Shown piece after piece: positions 35,401 to 42,983 of a stretch of DNA of 64,000 nt. The translations under genes were made by a program, and so were the position numbers. Below the pieces are notes generated by a model that saw only the letters and a program-made list of their open reading frames with translations, made no database searches and was not told the origin of the DNA. The DNA comes from Leucobacter musarum subsp. musarum (lineage in GTDB: Bacteria > Actinomycetota > Actinomycetes > Actinomycetales > Microbacteriaceae): positions 124,001 through 188,000 of the forward strand of contig NZ_JHBW01000062.1 of NCBI RefSeq assembly GCF_001273845.1, in the 5' to 3' direction. The first letter of the stretch is position 1; every line of letters starts with the position of its first letter.

Positions 35401-35624
35401 CGCTCCTCGCGCTCGCGCAGTGCGTCGTCTTCTGCTGGACGGTGATGCCGAGTTCGGGCAGCGACTCGCGTGGGGGATGGGCGATGGCGGCGGGCGCGGT
35501 CATGCTGATCGCAGTGGCCACGGAGATCGTGATCGTGGCCCGCCGGTCACTCGCCGCGGTCAGAAAACCGCGCTCGAAAATTTCGAACGGTGGGCGATCC
35601 AAGTCGCGCAAGGGAGCAGAATAG
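32454..35624 (+). CDS. Large DUF2207-type membrane protein with two extracytoplasmic modules
   Basis: A 1056-residue protein. After a cytoplasmic N-terminus and a first helix (about 73-92), an extracytoplasmic beta-rich DUF2207 domain spans about 110-310. Helices follow near 325 and 455-495, then a cytoplasmic section, then a helix near 590. A second, similar beta-rich module spans about 620-930, and terminal helices lie near 935, 970 and 1000. Both modules share the DUF2207 style of phrases (RVTESYEADF and VRVTERLNVRF, then FxxxWxxE/F-type boundaries), suggesting duplication. Function unknown; such proteins are predicted to be cell-surface or envelope components. The acyl-CoA synthetase gene begins 4 bases after its stop. 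Confidence 0.75.
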   Translation: MSRRTRRSEPPLPAPDFFDLAGSDPELLNSGRIPDPQPEHTPLFRWLARVLTAAEARLRANGDATLRNALRFFWVLVMGAGVFLLLGPVLNPPMSFDDVIDSADIDEVDWVARDAQLDYVVGRTDDGRFEARVTESYEADFRNGPETSVERVIVTEFQGHDVRLDVAGATVDGEAADVSVTPKSTTTELRITRTDGEPFAGTEQISLSYELHDLITSEVDEATGAVVDRFRWSLFAPTWPQATKGVEVSLTLPAEINDALVRAPRGSIAWLISASTWLTPDRVTDDGATVYSFTNDQALPPNAEATLSASFADGTFVQPPTTPLYWVQTYGPLVPLVMLAALVLFALAARRIVWADSAGEPWYLPRAEPPDGMTPDHAAQLRGRVRHAELVEALGAAPAAASKRRDAWLAGLARAARRSGRWGNLPSVVKRAARWRAADAAVTSGLRWVPDSYVRDFFTFAPIALTLVQWGVLRQLSHQVILAIVWWPALFVIASTVLAVVAVSVVHRPRPLTRAGALAVQQLKGIDVWARATRLLERGPVDDALLPYALPFVSARRAGRAVGELATQESGRRDIARGWRNEHVISGVAITATLAAAAVLAGSVVAVSTLPPPLAFEHDFVTDTDDLPGTFSTDVTGFEIAGELSRTAEGSAQVRVTERLNVRFDGNGSRVPQFAKEWPTERYDQSLGFRLDSVKIDGESAPYEQRSQPATRTVAMVTQFSDVLDGDHEIEIAYTLDSAAVRVPGDDGADQVRWNAWNAFLDTDYYRDVDDLDAGIAQIRPLRVQVTVASELVPELRESGWIGSDPDRDFERDEDVLPLERGLVAAPWVHESQYTVDDALRTRLDLRIGAVQERADGALVATFDADQVQSRTREDLLEDTPAGPWGIDPDVNRALTRYDLGLTNDLGAVFDFPAGTFTDTSPAAAETYALGRALPYATVYALLVLVLLASAAVIVWCRGSRRRAPETRPASASLRTISFVVIPLLALAQCVVFCWTVMPSSGSDSRGGWAMAAGAVMLIAVATEIVIVARRSLAAVRKPRSKISNGGRSKSRKGAE

Positions 35625-35628
35625 AGCA

Positions 35629-37362
35629 ATGACTGAGATCGATGCCACGGCCGCCTTCTTCGCCGCACGGGATCACCTGCTCTCCAGCGCCGGAGACCCG
35701 CAGCGGCAGCGCGCCGAGTTCACCTGGCCCGACGTCGGCCCCAACTTCAACTGGGCTCATGACGTCTTCGATGTCATCGCACGCGACAACGACACCACCG
35801 CGCTGTGGATCGCGGAGCAGGATGGCAGCGAGCTGAAGCGTTCGTTCGCGCAGCTCAAGCAGCGTTCCGATCAAGTGGCGAATTGGCTCACCCGCATCGG
35901 CGCCAAGCGCGGCGACGTCGCGATGCTCATGCTCGGCAACCGCGTCGAACTCTGGGAGATCATGCTTGCCGCCATGAAGATCGGCGTCGTGATCTTGCCG
36001 ACCTCCGTCGTGCTCGGCGCACACGAACTCGACGACCGCGTCTCGCGCGGAACGGTGCGCTGGGTCTTCGCCTCAGGGGAAGACGCGGTGAAGTTCCGCG
36101 ACGTGCCGGGCGAGTACCGCGGCATCGGCGTCGGGCTCGACGCCGCGACCGACGATCAGCGGGCGAGCCTGTACGACTGGGAGCGCTACGAGGAATCGTC
36201 AGCGGCATCCGTGGCGCCGGTCACGAAGTCGACCACGAGCGAGGACGCAGCTCTCCTGTACTTCACCTCGGGCACCACGAGCCTGCCCAAGATCGTCGTC
36301 CACTCGCATACGAGCTACCCGGTCGGCCACCTCACGACGCTGTCATGGCTCGGCGTGCGGCCCGGCGACACCCACCTCGTGATCAGCGCACCGGGCTGGG
36401 CGAAGCACGCCTGGTCGAGCTTCTTCGGCCCGTGGCACGTCGGCGCGACGATCTTCGTAGCGAACTACGCGCGATTCGACGCCGAATTCTTGGTCTCCGA
36501 GCTCGACCGGGTCGGAGTCAACACATTCTGCGCACCGCCCACCGTGTGGCGCATGCTCATCCAGAAGAAGCTCGAGCTCAAGCCGCGTGCGCTGCGCGAG
36601 ATCGTCTCCGCCGGCGAGCCGCTCAACCCCGAGGTCATTGCCCGCATTCAGGAGTGGTGGGGCCTCGAGATTCGCGACGGTTATGGCCAGACCGAGACGA
36701 CAGCTCTGATCGGAAATCTTCCCGGTGACCCGATCGTCGCCGGTGCGATGGGGCAGCCGCTGCCGGGTGTCGATGCCGTCCTCATCGACCCGCTCACGGG
36801 TGCCGAAGTTGAGGAAGGCGAGATCTGCCTGCGACTCGCACCGCAGCGCCCGGTCAATTTGATGCCGGGATACTTCGGTAACCCCGAGGCGACCGCGAAA
36901 GCGACGCGCGACGGTCTGTTCCACACCGGCGATGTCGCACAGCGCGGGGAGAACGGCGTGCTCACCTTCGTTGGCCGCACCGATGACATCTTCAAGTCGA
37001 GCGACTTCAAAGTCTCACCGTTCGAGGTCGAGAGCGCGTTGATCGAGCACGCGTTCGTGGCCGAGGCCGCCGTCGTCGGCGCTCCTGATGACACGCGTCT
37101 CAACGTCACCAAGGCGTATGTCGCGCTCGCCGCAGGGGTCGAATCGTCAGGGGAGACCGCGCGCGAGATTCTTGCTCATGCGCGAGTGGCGCTGCCTCCG
37201 TACATGCGGGTGCGCCGCGTCGAGTTCTTCGAGCTGCCGAAGACGACGTCGGGCAAGATCCGTCGCATCGAGTTGCGGCAGCGCGAGGAAGCCGCGCACG
37301 CGGCCGGCGAGCGCATCGACAGCGAATGGCGCGAAGAGGATTTCCCGGGTCTCAAGGGCTGA
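35629..37362 (+). CDS. AMP-forming acyl-CoA synthetase (medium-chain/ACSM-like)
   Basis: A 577-residue ANL enzyme. It has the P-loop LYFTSGTTSLPKIVVHSH, GYGQTETT, the hinge GRTDDIFKSSDFKVSPFEVE (split as GRTDDIFKSSDFK and VSPFEVE), and the catalytic Lys in PKTTSGKIRRIELR. The DDIFKSSDFKVSPFEVE form is typical of acetyl/propionyl/medium-chain acyl-CoA synthetases. The start ATG 35629 follows an AGGGAG site and leaves a 4-base gap to the DUF2207 gene, so the two are one transcript. It converges on menC. The substrate is not determined by sequence. Confidence 0.9.
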   Translation: MTEIDATAAFFAARDHLLSSAGDPQRQRAEFTWPDVGPNFNWAHDVFDVIARDNDTTALWIAEQDGSELKRSFAQLKQRSDQVANWLTRIGAKRGDVAMLMLGNRVELWEIMLAAMKIGVVILPTSVVLGAHELDDRVSRGTVRWVFASGEDAVKFRDVPGEYRGIGVGLDAATDDQRASLYDWERYEESSAASVAPVTKSTTSEDAALLYFTSGTTSLPKIVVHSHTSYPVGHLTTLSWLGVRPGDTHLVISAPGWAKHAWSSFFGPWHVGATIFVANYARFDAEFLVSELDRVGVNTFCAPPTVWRMLIQKKLELKPRALREIVSAGEPLNPEVIARIQEWWGLEIRDGYGQTETTALIGNLPGDPIVAGAMGQPLPGVDAVLIDPLTGAEVEEGEICLRLAPQRPVNLMPGYFGNPEATAKATRDGLFHTGDVAQRGENGVLTFVGRTDDIFKSSDFKVSPFEVESALIEHAFVAEAAVVGAPDDTRLNVTKAYVALAAGVESSGETAREILAHARVALPPYMRVRRVEFFELPKTTSGKIRRIELRQREEAAHAAGERIDSEWREEDFPGLKG

Positions 37363-37389
37363 ACTGCGCGTCGCCGAGACAGGCGAGCA

Positions 37390-38409
37390 TTAGCCGCGTG
37401 TCAGGAGCGCGTAGGTGCGGGTGATGCGCTCGCGCCACCACTCCTCGCGATCCGGAGCCGCACCGAACCGCTCGATGAGTGACGCGTCAAGCACTGGTCT
37501 CCCAACGGCGATCGTGCCATTGTGCGGCACGAGTGGTGTGCGCGTCACGTCGCCGTCGAGCAATGCGACGGTGCCGAGGCCGCAGGCTCCGGCGAGGAGG
37601 TCATCGGGCAGTGCGGCCGCGAGCTGCACCCCCATGGCGATCCCCGCCGAGGTGTCGAGTGCGCTCGACACGACCACCGGCAGGCCCGCCTCGTGCACGA
37701 TCGACAGTGCGCGTCGCACGCCTCCGAGCGGCTGGGCTTTGATGATAAGTAGATCCGCAGCGCCGGCTCGGGCCACCGCGAGAGGATCTTCGGCTTTGCG
37801 CACGCTCTCATCGGCAGCGATGCGCAGGTCGATGCCGAGCTCGCTCAAACGCGCGCGCACGGCGACCAATTCGTTGACCTGTGCGCAGGGCTGCTCAGCG
37901 TAATCCAGATCGAACTGCGCCAACTGTGTGAGGGCGGTGACGGCCGATTCGACCGACCAGCCGGCGTTCGCGTCGACGCGCACGCGGCCGCTCGGTCCGA
38001 GCTCTGCACGCACGGCGCTTACTCGGGCGACATCGTCGGCGAGCGTCTGCCCGCGTTCGGACACCTTCACCTTTGCGGTCGTGCATCCCGGAAAGCGCGC
38101 GAGAATGCCGGGCACCTCGCCCGCAGTGACGGCCGGCACGGTCGCGTTGATCTCGACGCGCTCTCGCCGGGCGGCCGGCTGCTCGGCCCAACCGAAGTCG
38201 AGTGCCGCCGCCAGCCACGGTGCCGCCTCGGCGTCGTCATACTCGGTGAACGGCGAGAATTCGGTCGCGCCCTGCGGCGCCGCGAACACCACGGCCTCGC
38301 GCACACTGATGCCGCGAAACCGGGTGCGAGTCGGGATCGCCACGACGCGTGCCTCCGCGAGCACCTCGGCCAGTGGTGGCAGTACTGGGGTGGATGCGTT
38401 GGCGCTCAT
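37390..38409 (-). CDS. menC: o-Succinylbenzoate synthase (MenC)
   Basis: A 339-residue enolase-superfamily enzyme that dehydrates SHCHC to o-succinylbenzoate in menaquinone synthesis. The catalytic Lys pair is in AKVKVSERG and LIIKAQPLGG. The metal ligands are in RVDANAGWS, YAEQPC and IAADESVR. It is divergent from menB with a 78-base gap, so one promoter region may serve both. I start at ATG 38409; the open frame continues to 38574 across the menB promoter and is rejected. Confidence 0.95.
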   Translation of the reverse strand: MSANASTPVLPPLAEVLAEARVVAIPTRTRFRGISVREAVVFAAPQGATEFSPFTEYDDAEAAPWLAAALDFGWAEQPAARRERVEINATVPAVTAGEVPGILARFPGCTTAKVKVSERGQTLADDVARVSAVRAELGPSGRVRVDANAGWSVESAVTALTQLAQFDLDYAEQPCAQVNELVAVRARLSELGIDLRIAADESVRKAEDPLAVARAGAADLLIIKAQPLGGVRRALSIVHEAGLPVVVSSALDTSAGIAMGVQLAAALPDDLLAGACGLGTVALLDGDVTRTPLVPHNGTIAVGRPVLDASLIERFGAAPDREEWWRERITRTYALLTRG

Positions 38410-38487
38410 GGTTCGATCCTGCCACTTCGGGTCACGGCGCCGCTGATGCCGAGCTCCGATGTCGGCGGTGCCGCCTAGGGTAGAGAC

Positions 38488-39402
38488 ATGACGCAGCAGG
38501 TATCCGAACTCTTCGACGCGGCCGAATGGCAGCTCGCCCCCGGGGCCGAGCACTACACCGATATCACCTCGCACCTGAGCCTTGACGGTCGCATCGCACG
38601 GGTGGCGTTCGATCGCCCCGAGGTACGTAACGCCTTCCGCCCCCGCACAGTCGACGAACTCGCCGATGCGCTTGAGCGGGCCCGCATCAACCCGAAGGTC
38701 GGCGTCGTGCTACTCACCGGCAACGGGCCGAGCCCGAAAGATGGCGGGTGGGCGTTCTGCTCGGGTGGTGACCAGCGCATTCGCGGGCGCGACGGGTACA
38801 AATACTCCGAAGACGAGACCGCGGTCGGCCCTGAAGCTGCGGCGCGCGCCGGTCGTCTGCACATTCTCGAGGTGCAGCGACTGATTCGTTTCATGCCGAA
38901 GGTGGTCATCGCGCTGGTGCCAGGGTGGGCGGCCGGCGGCGGGCACTCGCTCAACGTGGTGTGCGACCTCACGATCGCGAGTCGCGAGCACGCCAAGTTC
39001 AAGCAGACTGACGCCGATGTGGGGTCGTTCGATGCGGGCTATGGCAGCGCCTACTTCGCGAAGCAGGTCGGGCAGAAGTTCGCTCGCGAAATCTTCTTTC
39101 TCGCCGAGGAGTACTCGGCCGACCGAGCGCGTGAGATCGGTGCCGTGAACGAGGTCGTGCCGCACACCGAACTCGAGCGCACCGGTATCGCTTGGGCGCG
39201 CACTATTCTCGGCAAGTCGCCGACTGCGATTCGCATGCTCAAGTACGCGATGAACGCGGTCGATGACGGCATCGTGGGGCAGCAGCTGTTTGCCGGCGAG
39301 ACGACGCGCCTCGCGTACGGCACTGACGAAGCGGTCGAGGGGCGTGATTCGTTCCTCGAGAAGCGCGAACCAGACTGGAGCCCGTTTCCCTACTATTACT
39401 GA
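38488..39402 (+). CDS. menB: 1,4-Dihydroxy-2-naphthoyl-CoA synthase (MenB)
   Basis: A 304-residue crotonase-fold enzyme that closes the second ring in menaquinone synthesis. It has the oxyanion-hole segments AFCSGGDQRIRG and GWAAGGGHSLNVVCDLTIAS, and the MenB-specific active-site DVGSFDAGYGSAYFAKQVG. The C-terminal SPFPYYY is typical of actinobacterial MenB. The ATG lies within the divergent menC/menB control region. Confidence 0.96.
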   Translation: MTQQVSELFDAAEWQLAPGAEHYTDITSHLSLDGRIARVAFDRPEVRNAFRPRTVDELADALERARINPKVGVVLLTGNGPSPKDGGWAFCSGGDQRIRGRDGYKYSEDETAVGPEAAARAGRLHILEVQRLIRFMPKVVIALVPGWAAGGGHSLNVVCDLTIASREHAKFKQTDADVGSFDAGYGSAYFAKQVGQKFAREIFFLAEEYSADRAREIGAVNEVVPHTELERTGIAWARTILGKSPTAIRMLKYAMNAVDDGIVGQQLFAGETTRLAYGTDEAVEGRDSFLEKREPDWSPFPYYY

Positions 39403-39427
39403 TTGGCCGGCGCGAGCACGCGTCAGG

Positions 39428-40126
39428 TCAGGCGAGCTCGACGACCGCGGCCGGGAACGGTGGCGGCCCGGTCGTTTCGAGGCTCGGCACGTACAGGTCG
39501 AAGCGGCGCGCGGCGCTGGTGCTGGCGTGGGTTTCGGAATCGGTTCCGGGCTCGGTGTCTGTCCGGGCTCCGGGGCCGGTCTGAGCATCAGGGAGTGCGA
39601 CGGCCGCGAGCAGGTGCGTCGGGCGGGTGGCCGGATCCGCCGCCTGAGTCGCGTCGAGTCGCGCCGCAGGGTATGCCGCGACGTGCGCGGACTCCGCGAT
39701 CGGTGCAGCCTGCGCACACTTCGACGCCCAGAGGCGCACTGCGTCGCTCCGCGACATGAGGTTGACGGCGTGGCAAGGCACTGAGAGCGCCACCAAAATC
39801 ACGTCGGCGCCGCCGCTGAACTGCAGCACGGTGCCGCTCGGCACCTCGTGTCGCACCCCGTCGACTACGAGCACAACATCGCCGCCGACCGACATGAAAT
39901 TACGGTGCACTCCGGGCAGCGGCGAAAACGCAGCCGGCTCCCGCAACTCCGCGATACTCAAACGCCAGGCCGGTGCGTCGAGCTCGGGGCGCACCGCACG
40001 CGAGCTGTCCACGCCGACGAGCTCGGTGGTCGCGCCCAGCCCATTGGCCCACGGTGCAGCGGTGAGCCGTTCGAACGGCTGCTCGAGGAGCCACCTCTCG
40101 GGCGAGATCCGCGCATTGACATTCAT
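39428..40126 (-). CDS. HutD/Ves-family cupin-like protein
   Basis: A 232-residue protein of the HutD (DUF886) bicupin family. It is identified by APWANGLGATTELVGV near the N-terminus, AWRLSIAELREPAAFSPLPG, and FMSVGGDVVLVVDGVRHEVP. HutD proteins accompany histidine degradation, and Ves is its E. coli relative; the molecular role is unresolved. Here it interrupts the men genes, with no hut genes nearby. Residues 165-215 are a Thr/Ala-rich low-complexity stretch. A pair of long hairpins occupies the divergent gap to menE. Confidence 0.75.
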   Translation of the reverse strand: MNVNARISPERWLLEQPFERLTAAPWANGLGATTELVGVDSSRAVRPELDAPAWRLSIAELREPAAFSPLPGVHRNFMSVGGDVVLVVDGVRHEVPSGTVLQFSGGADVILVALSVPCHAVNLMSRSDAVRLWASKCAQAAPIAESAHVAAYPAARLDATQAADPATRPTHLLAAVALPDAQTGPGARTDTEPGTDSETHASTSAARRFDLYVPSLETTGPPPFPAAVVELA

Positions 40127-40186
40127 GCACCCACGCTAGCGCGCGCGACGACCGGCCGGCCGGCCCATCGCCCTCACCGTACTCAC

Positions 40187-40248
40187 GCAGCGGGGTCACT
40201 TTCGGAGGGTGCGCAGCGCACAACACCCTCCGAAAGTGACCCCGCTGC
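40187..40248. repeat. Perfect 25-bp hairpin (repeat family member 1)
   Basis: The arms 40187-40211 and 40224-40248 are exact complements of 25 bases with a 12-base loop; the core is CGGGGTCACTTTCGGA. It lies in the 338-base divergent gap between the hutD-like gene and menE, which holds no gene. The core is shared with the hairpin at 40322. Confidence 0.85.
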
Positions 40249-40321
40249 AGTGAGCCGCGCGCGGCGAGAGGGCGCGGCGGCGACTTCGTGCCTTCGTGCC
40301 CCACCGCCCCGCGCCTCCGCA

Positions 40322-40393
40322 CGATCGGGGTAACTTCGGACCAGTGTTGGCGACCAATACCGCCTCGACACTGGTCCGAAGTTACCCCGATCG
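40322..40393. repeat. Perfect 26-bp hairpin (repeat family member 2)
   Basis: The arms 40322-40347 and 40368-40393 are exact complements of 26 bases around a 20-base loop; the core is CGGGGTAACTTCGGA. It ends 71 bases before the menE start. Neither strand has a T tract, so it is not a typical terminator. Confidence 0.85.
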
Positions 40394-40464
40394 CAGAAAA
40401 GGGCGGCGGCAGCAGCGGCGGCACCCCGCCCCGCACCCCCAGCGAACGGGAGTACGCTGAGTGG

Positions 40465-41724
40465 GTGACTGCGCCCCACGGACTCCGTGCGATCCCGACT
40501 GAAGATCGCGCCTGGCTCATGGCCGGGCTCGCCGACGCACTCGCGGGCGGCGCCCCGATTGTTCCCGTGGCGCCGGGCACCGATCCCGACGCGATCGCGA
40601 GCCTGCAGCAGCAGGAGTTGCCCGAGGGCACGGCGGTGGTCGTGCGTACATCCGGGTCAAGCGGCACCCCGAAGGCGGTTGCGCTCTCCGCCGACGCGCT
40701 GCGCGCGAGCGCCGAGGCGACGGCCGAGCGATTCGGCGGGCACGGCCAGTGGCTGGTCACGCTGCCTCCGCACCTGATCTCGGGCCTGCAGATGCTGGTG
40801 CGCAGTGAGCTTGCGGGTACGCAGCCGGTGTTCTTCGACGGTCACTTCGACCCCGCCGCATTCTTGGAGCGCGCCGAAACCCTTGACGCCGAGCGCCGCT
40901 ACGTCTCGCTGGTGCCGGTGCAGCTCGCACGGCTCTTCGACATGATCGAGACGGATCGCGCAGCCGCCGACGTGCTGCGCCGTTTCGATGCGGTGCTCGT
41001 CGGTGGGCAGGCCGTGAGCCTCGCCCTGCGCAGTCGCGCCCACGCGCTCGGCATCGGTCTGAAGCGCAGCTATGGCATGACCGAGACCGCGGGTGGGTGC
41101 GTGTACGACGGTGTCGAGATCGGCGATACGCGGGTGCGCATTCGCGGGGGAGAGGTGCAGCTCGCCGGCCCTTCGCTCGCGCTCGGTTACGTGGGTGACG
41201 CCGAGCTCACCGATCGCGCCTTTATCACCGAGGCGGGCCGCGATGGTGTTCCGGTGCGGTGGTATCGCACCGGCGACTCCGGTGAGCTGCTCGGTGGCAT
41301 GCTGACGGTCACGGGGCGCATCGATCGCGTGATCATCTCGGGCGGGGTCAACGTGTCGCTCGATGAGGTCGAGCGCGTCGTGCGCGACCAGACGGGCTGG
41401 GAGAGCGCGGTTGCGCTCAGCGCCCCGCACCCCGAATGGGGCGAACGGGTGTCGCTGGTGGTCGAGATCGATCGCTCGGCAGACCCGACGCGCCGACCGA
41501 AGCATGCGGCTGTGGCGCCGCGCGACGCGCGCGTAAGTTTTGAGCGGGTGCAAGAGGCGCTGCGCGGTGCTCTCGGCCCGGCGTCGGTGCCCGAGTGGGC
41601 GACTGAAATGGAAGAGATTCCGCGGCTGTCGGGTGGCAAGCCCGATCACGCGGCGATCAAGCAATGGATGGGCCGCCTGCGGGCGAGCTTCTCCGAAGTA
41701 CGACGGGGAGACGATCAGGCGTGA
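40465..41724 (+). CDS. menE: o-Succinylbenzoate--CoA ligase (MenE)
   Basis: A 419-residue ANL ligase that activates o-succinylbenzoate with CoA. It has the P-loop VVRTSGSSGTPKAVALS, KRSYGMTETAGG, the hinge YRTGDSGELL and the catalytic Lys in RLSGGKPDHAAIK. It is shorter than fatty acyl-CoA ligases, as is usual for actinobacterial MenE. The start is GTG 40465 behind a GGGAG; the frame extends upstream only through the hairpin at 40322. The stop overlaps the menA start (GTGA, 41721-41724). Confidence 0.93.
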   Translation: MTAPHGLRAIPTEDRAWLMAGLADALAGGAPIVPVAPGTDPDAIASLQQQELPEGTAVVVRTSGSSGTPKAVALSADALRASAEATAERFGGHGQWLVTLPPHLISGLQMLVRSELAGTQPVFFDGHFDPAAFLERAETLDAERRYVSLVPVQLARLFDMIETDRAAADVLRRFDAVLVGGQAVSLALRSRAHALGIGLKRSYGMTETAGGCVYDGVEIGDTRVRIRGGEVQLAGPSLALGYVGDAELTDRAFITEAGRDGVPVRWYRTGDSGELLGGMLTVTGRIDRVIISGGVNVSLDEVERVVRDQTGWESAVALSAPHPEWGERVSLVVEIDRSADPTRRPKHAAVAPRDARVSFERVQEALRGALGPASVPEWATEMEEIPRLSGGKPDHAAIKQWMGRLRASFSEVRRGDDQA

Positions 41725-42677
41725 ACGCGGCGAAGAATGGACGACGTTCGGGCAATCCGGCGACCCGCGAAGCGGCAAAGCGACAGGCCGCTGCGGGCGG
41801 ACCGCCGCGCATCACCTGGCGCAACTGGGTGGGCGGCGCGCGCCTGCGCACCCTACCGCTGGCGGTCGCACCGGTTGCGGCAGGCACGGGCATCGCGTAC
41901 ATGGTGCGCGGATTCGATCTGACACTCGCGCTCCTCGCACTGGCGGTCGCGGTCTTCCTGCAGATCGGCGTGAATTACGCGAACGACTACTCCGACGGCA
42001 TCCGCGGCACCGACGCCTACCGTGTCGGCCCGGCGCGTCTCACCGGTTCGGGGCTCGTGAACCCGAAGCGCGTGCTCGCCCTCGCCCTGATCTTCTTTGC
42101 GCTCGCCGCAGTGGCGGGCGTCGTCGCCGTGGTGCTCAGCGAGCGCTGGTGGTTCCTCGCGCTTGGCGCGATCGCCATCGTCGCGGCCTGGTTTTACACC
42201 GGTGGCAAACGCCCCTATGGGTATGCCGGGCTCGGCGAACTCGTCGTCTTCATTTTCTTCGGCCTCGTGGCCACGGTCGGCACGGTCTGGCTGCAAACAG
42301 AACTCGACGTGCAGGAGCCCTGGGTCGCCGGTGCAGGCGTCGGTTTCTTCGCGGTGGCGGTGCTCGTCGTGAACAACCTCCGCGACATCCCGACCGACAA
42401 GCTCGCCGGCAAGCGCACCCTCTCCGTACGCATCGGTGATCGCGCGTCACGCATTCTGTACGTTGTGTGCGTCGTGCTGCCGTTCGCCGTGCCGGCCCTG
42501 TACACGGTCGCCCAGCCGGGCATGATTCTGGTGTGGTTCGTGCTGCTGCTCGTCATTCCGGCGATCATCATCACGCTGACCGCGAAGACGCCGCGCGAAC
42601 TCATCATCGTGCTGCAGCTCACGAGCTTCGCCGCGCTCGCATATGGTGTGCTGCTCGGCATCGCGTTCGCGTTCTAA
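41721..42677 (+). CDS. menA: 1,4-Dihydroxy-2-naphthoate polyprenyltransferase (MenA)
   Basis: A 318-residue UbiA-family prenyltransferase with eight or nine helices. It attaches the polyprenyl tail to DHNA in the membrane. The Mg/diphosphate motifs are NYANDYSDGIRGTD (about residues 88-101) and NNLRDIPTDKLAGKRTL. The N-terminal segment GGARLRTLPLAVAPVAAGTG is typical of MenA. The GTG start overlaps the menE stop, so the two enzymes are made from one transcript. Confidence 0.95.
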   Translation: MNAAKNGRRSGNPATREAAKRQAAAGGPPRITWRNWVGGARLRTLPLAVAPVAAGTGIAYMVRGFDLTLALLALAVAVFLQIGVNYANDYSDGIRGTDAYRVGPARLTGSGLVNPKRVLALALIFFALAAVAGVVAVVLSERWWFLALGAIAIVAAWFYTGGKRPYGYAGLGELVVFIFFGLVATVGTVWLQTELDVQEPWVAGAGVGFFAVAVLVVNNLRDIPTDKLAGKRTLSVRIGDRASRILYVVCVVLPFAVPALYTVAQPGMILVWFVLLLVIPAIIITLTAKTPRELIIVLQLTSFAALAYGVLLGIAFAF

Positions 42678-42722
42678 CCTCGGGTGACGCGGTGCTGGAT
42701 CACCCGGCCGCCCAAGAACTGC

Positions 42723-42752
42723 TTGCCCCGAGGTGCGCAACCTGGCTAGGCT
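42723..42752 (+). promoter_or_regulatory. Promoter ahead of the leader ORF and ABC exporter
   Basis: TTGCCC (42723-42728) and TAGGCT (42747-42752) with an 18-base spacer, a good housekeeping match. It predicts a transcript starting near 42759 that carries the 20-codon ORF and then the ABC exporter genes. Confidence 0.55.
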
Positions 42753-42789
42753 GATCGACGGAAACCCTGACCCCGGAGAGGAGCGACCC

Positions 42790-42852
42790 ATGGCGATCAT
42801 CGAACAGCCGTCGGCGACGTACTTTCCGGGCACCCCGAAGTCCGGGCATTAG
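42790..42852 (+). CDS. 20-codon ORF, possible leader peptide of the ABC exporter operon
   Basis: The 20 codons encode [20 protein letters not shown]. The ATG is preceded by GGAGAGGAG at a 6-base spacing, among the best ribosome sites in the window, and by a good promoter 40 bases upstream. It ends 131 bases before the first ABC exporter gene. The sequence between contains short complementary segments that could form alternative hairpins. The peptide is not recognised. Its layout is that of a regulatory leader peptide such as BmrB ahead of BmrCD in Bacillus. It could instead be a degenerate remnant of a longer gene. Confidence 0.5.
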   Translation: MAIIEQPSATYFPGTPKSGH

Positions 42853-42983
42853 GTCGACGCGGCTCGTGCGCTGAGCGAATCGCACACCGCCGCACCACCC
42901 CAGCTTCCGCATCCGTCTTCGCGCTGCCGCGCACCCGGGCTTTCGCGCCCCGTGCATCGGTGACGCCGACACCGTCAGGCATC
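42853..42983 (+). promoter_or_regulatory. Possible attenuator leader between the short ORF and the ABC exporter
   Basis: GTGCGC at 42866-42871 can pair with CGCAC at 42881-42885 or with GCGCAC at 42929-42934. The latter overlaps the left arm (GCAC, 42931) of a GC-rich hairpin ending at GTGC 42952-42955, just before the start codons. These pairings exclude one another. Such short matches are common in GC-rich DNA, so the structure is tentative. Confidence 0.3.

Larger units (their letters stand above)
40127..40464. other. 338-base divergent gap with two hairpins
   Basis: No gene. Besides the two perfect hairpins, it holds the 5' control regions of the hutD-like gene (start 40126) and menE (start 40465). 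No clear -35/-10 pair is visible on either side. Any menE promoter upstream of 40322 would place a 26-bp hairpin in the leader RNA. Confidence 0.5.

Noticed and set aside
38410-38574. N-terminal extension of MenC
   Set aside because: It would cover the divergent menB promoter and start codon, and MenC homology starts near 38409.
42700-42972. 90-codon minus-strand frame in the menA-ABC gap
   Set aside because: Arg-rich with no ribosome site, and it lies opposite the leader ORF and promoter; the plus-strand signals are better.
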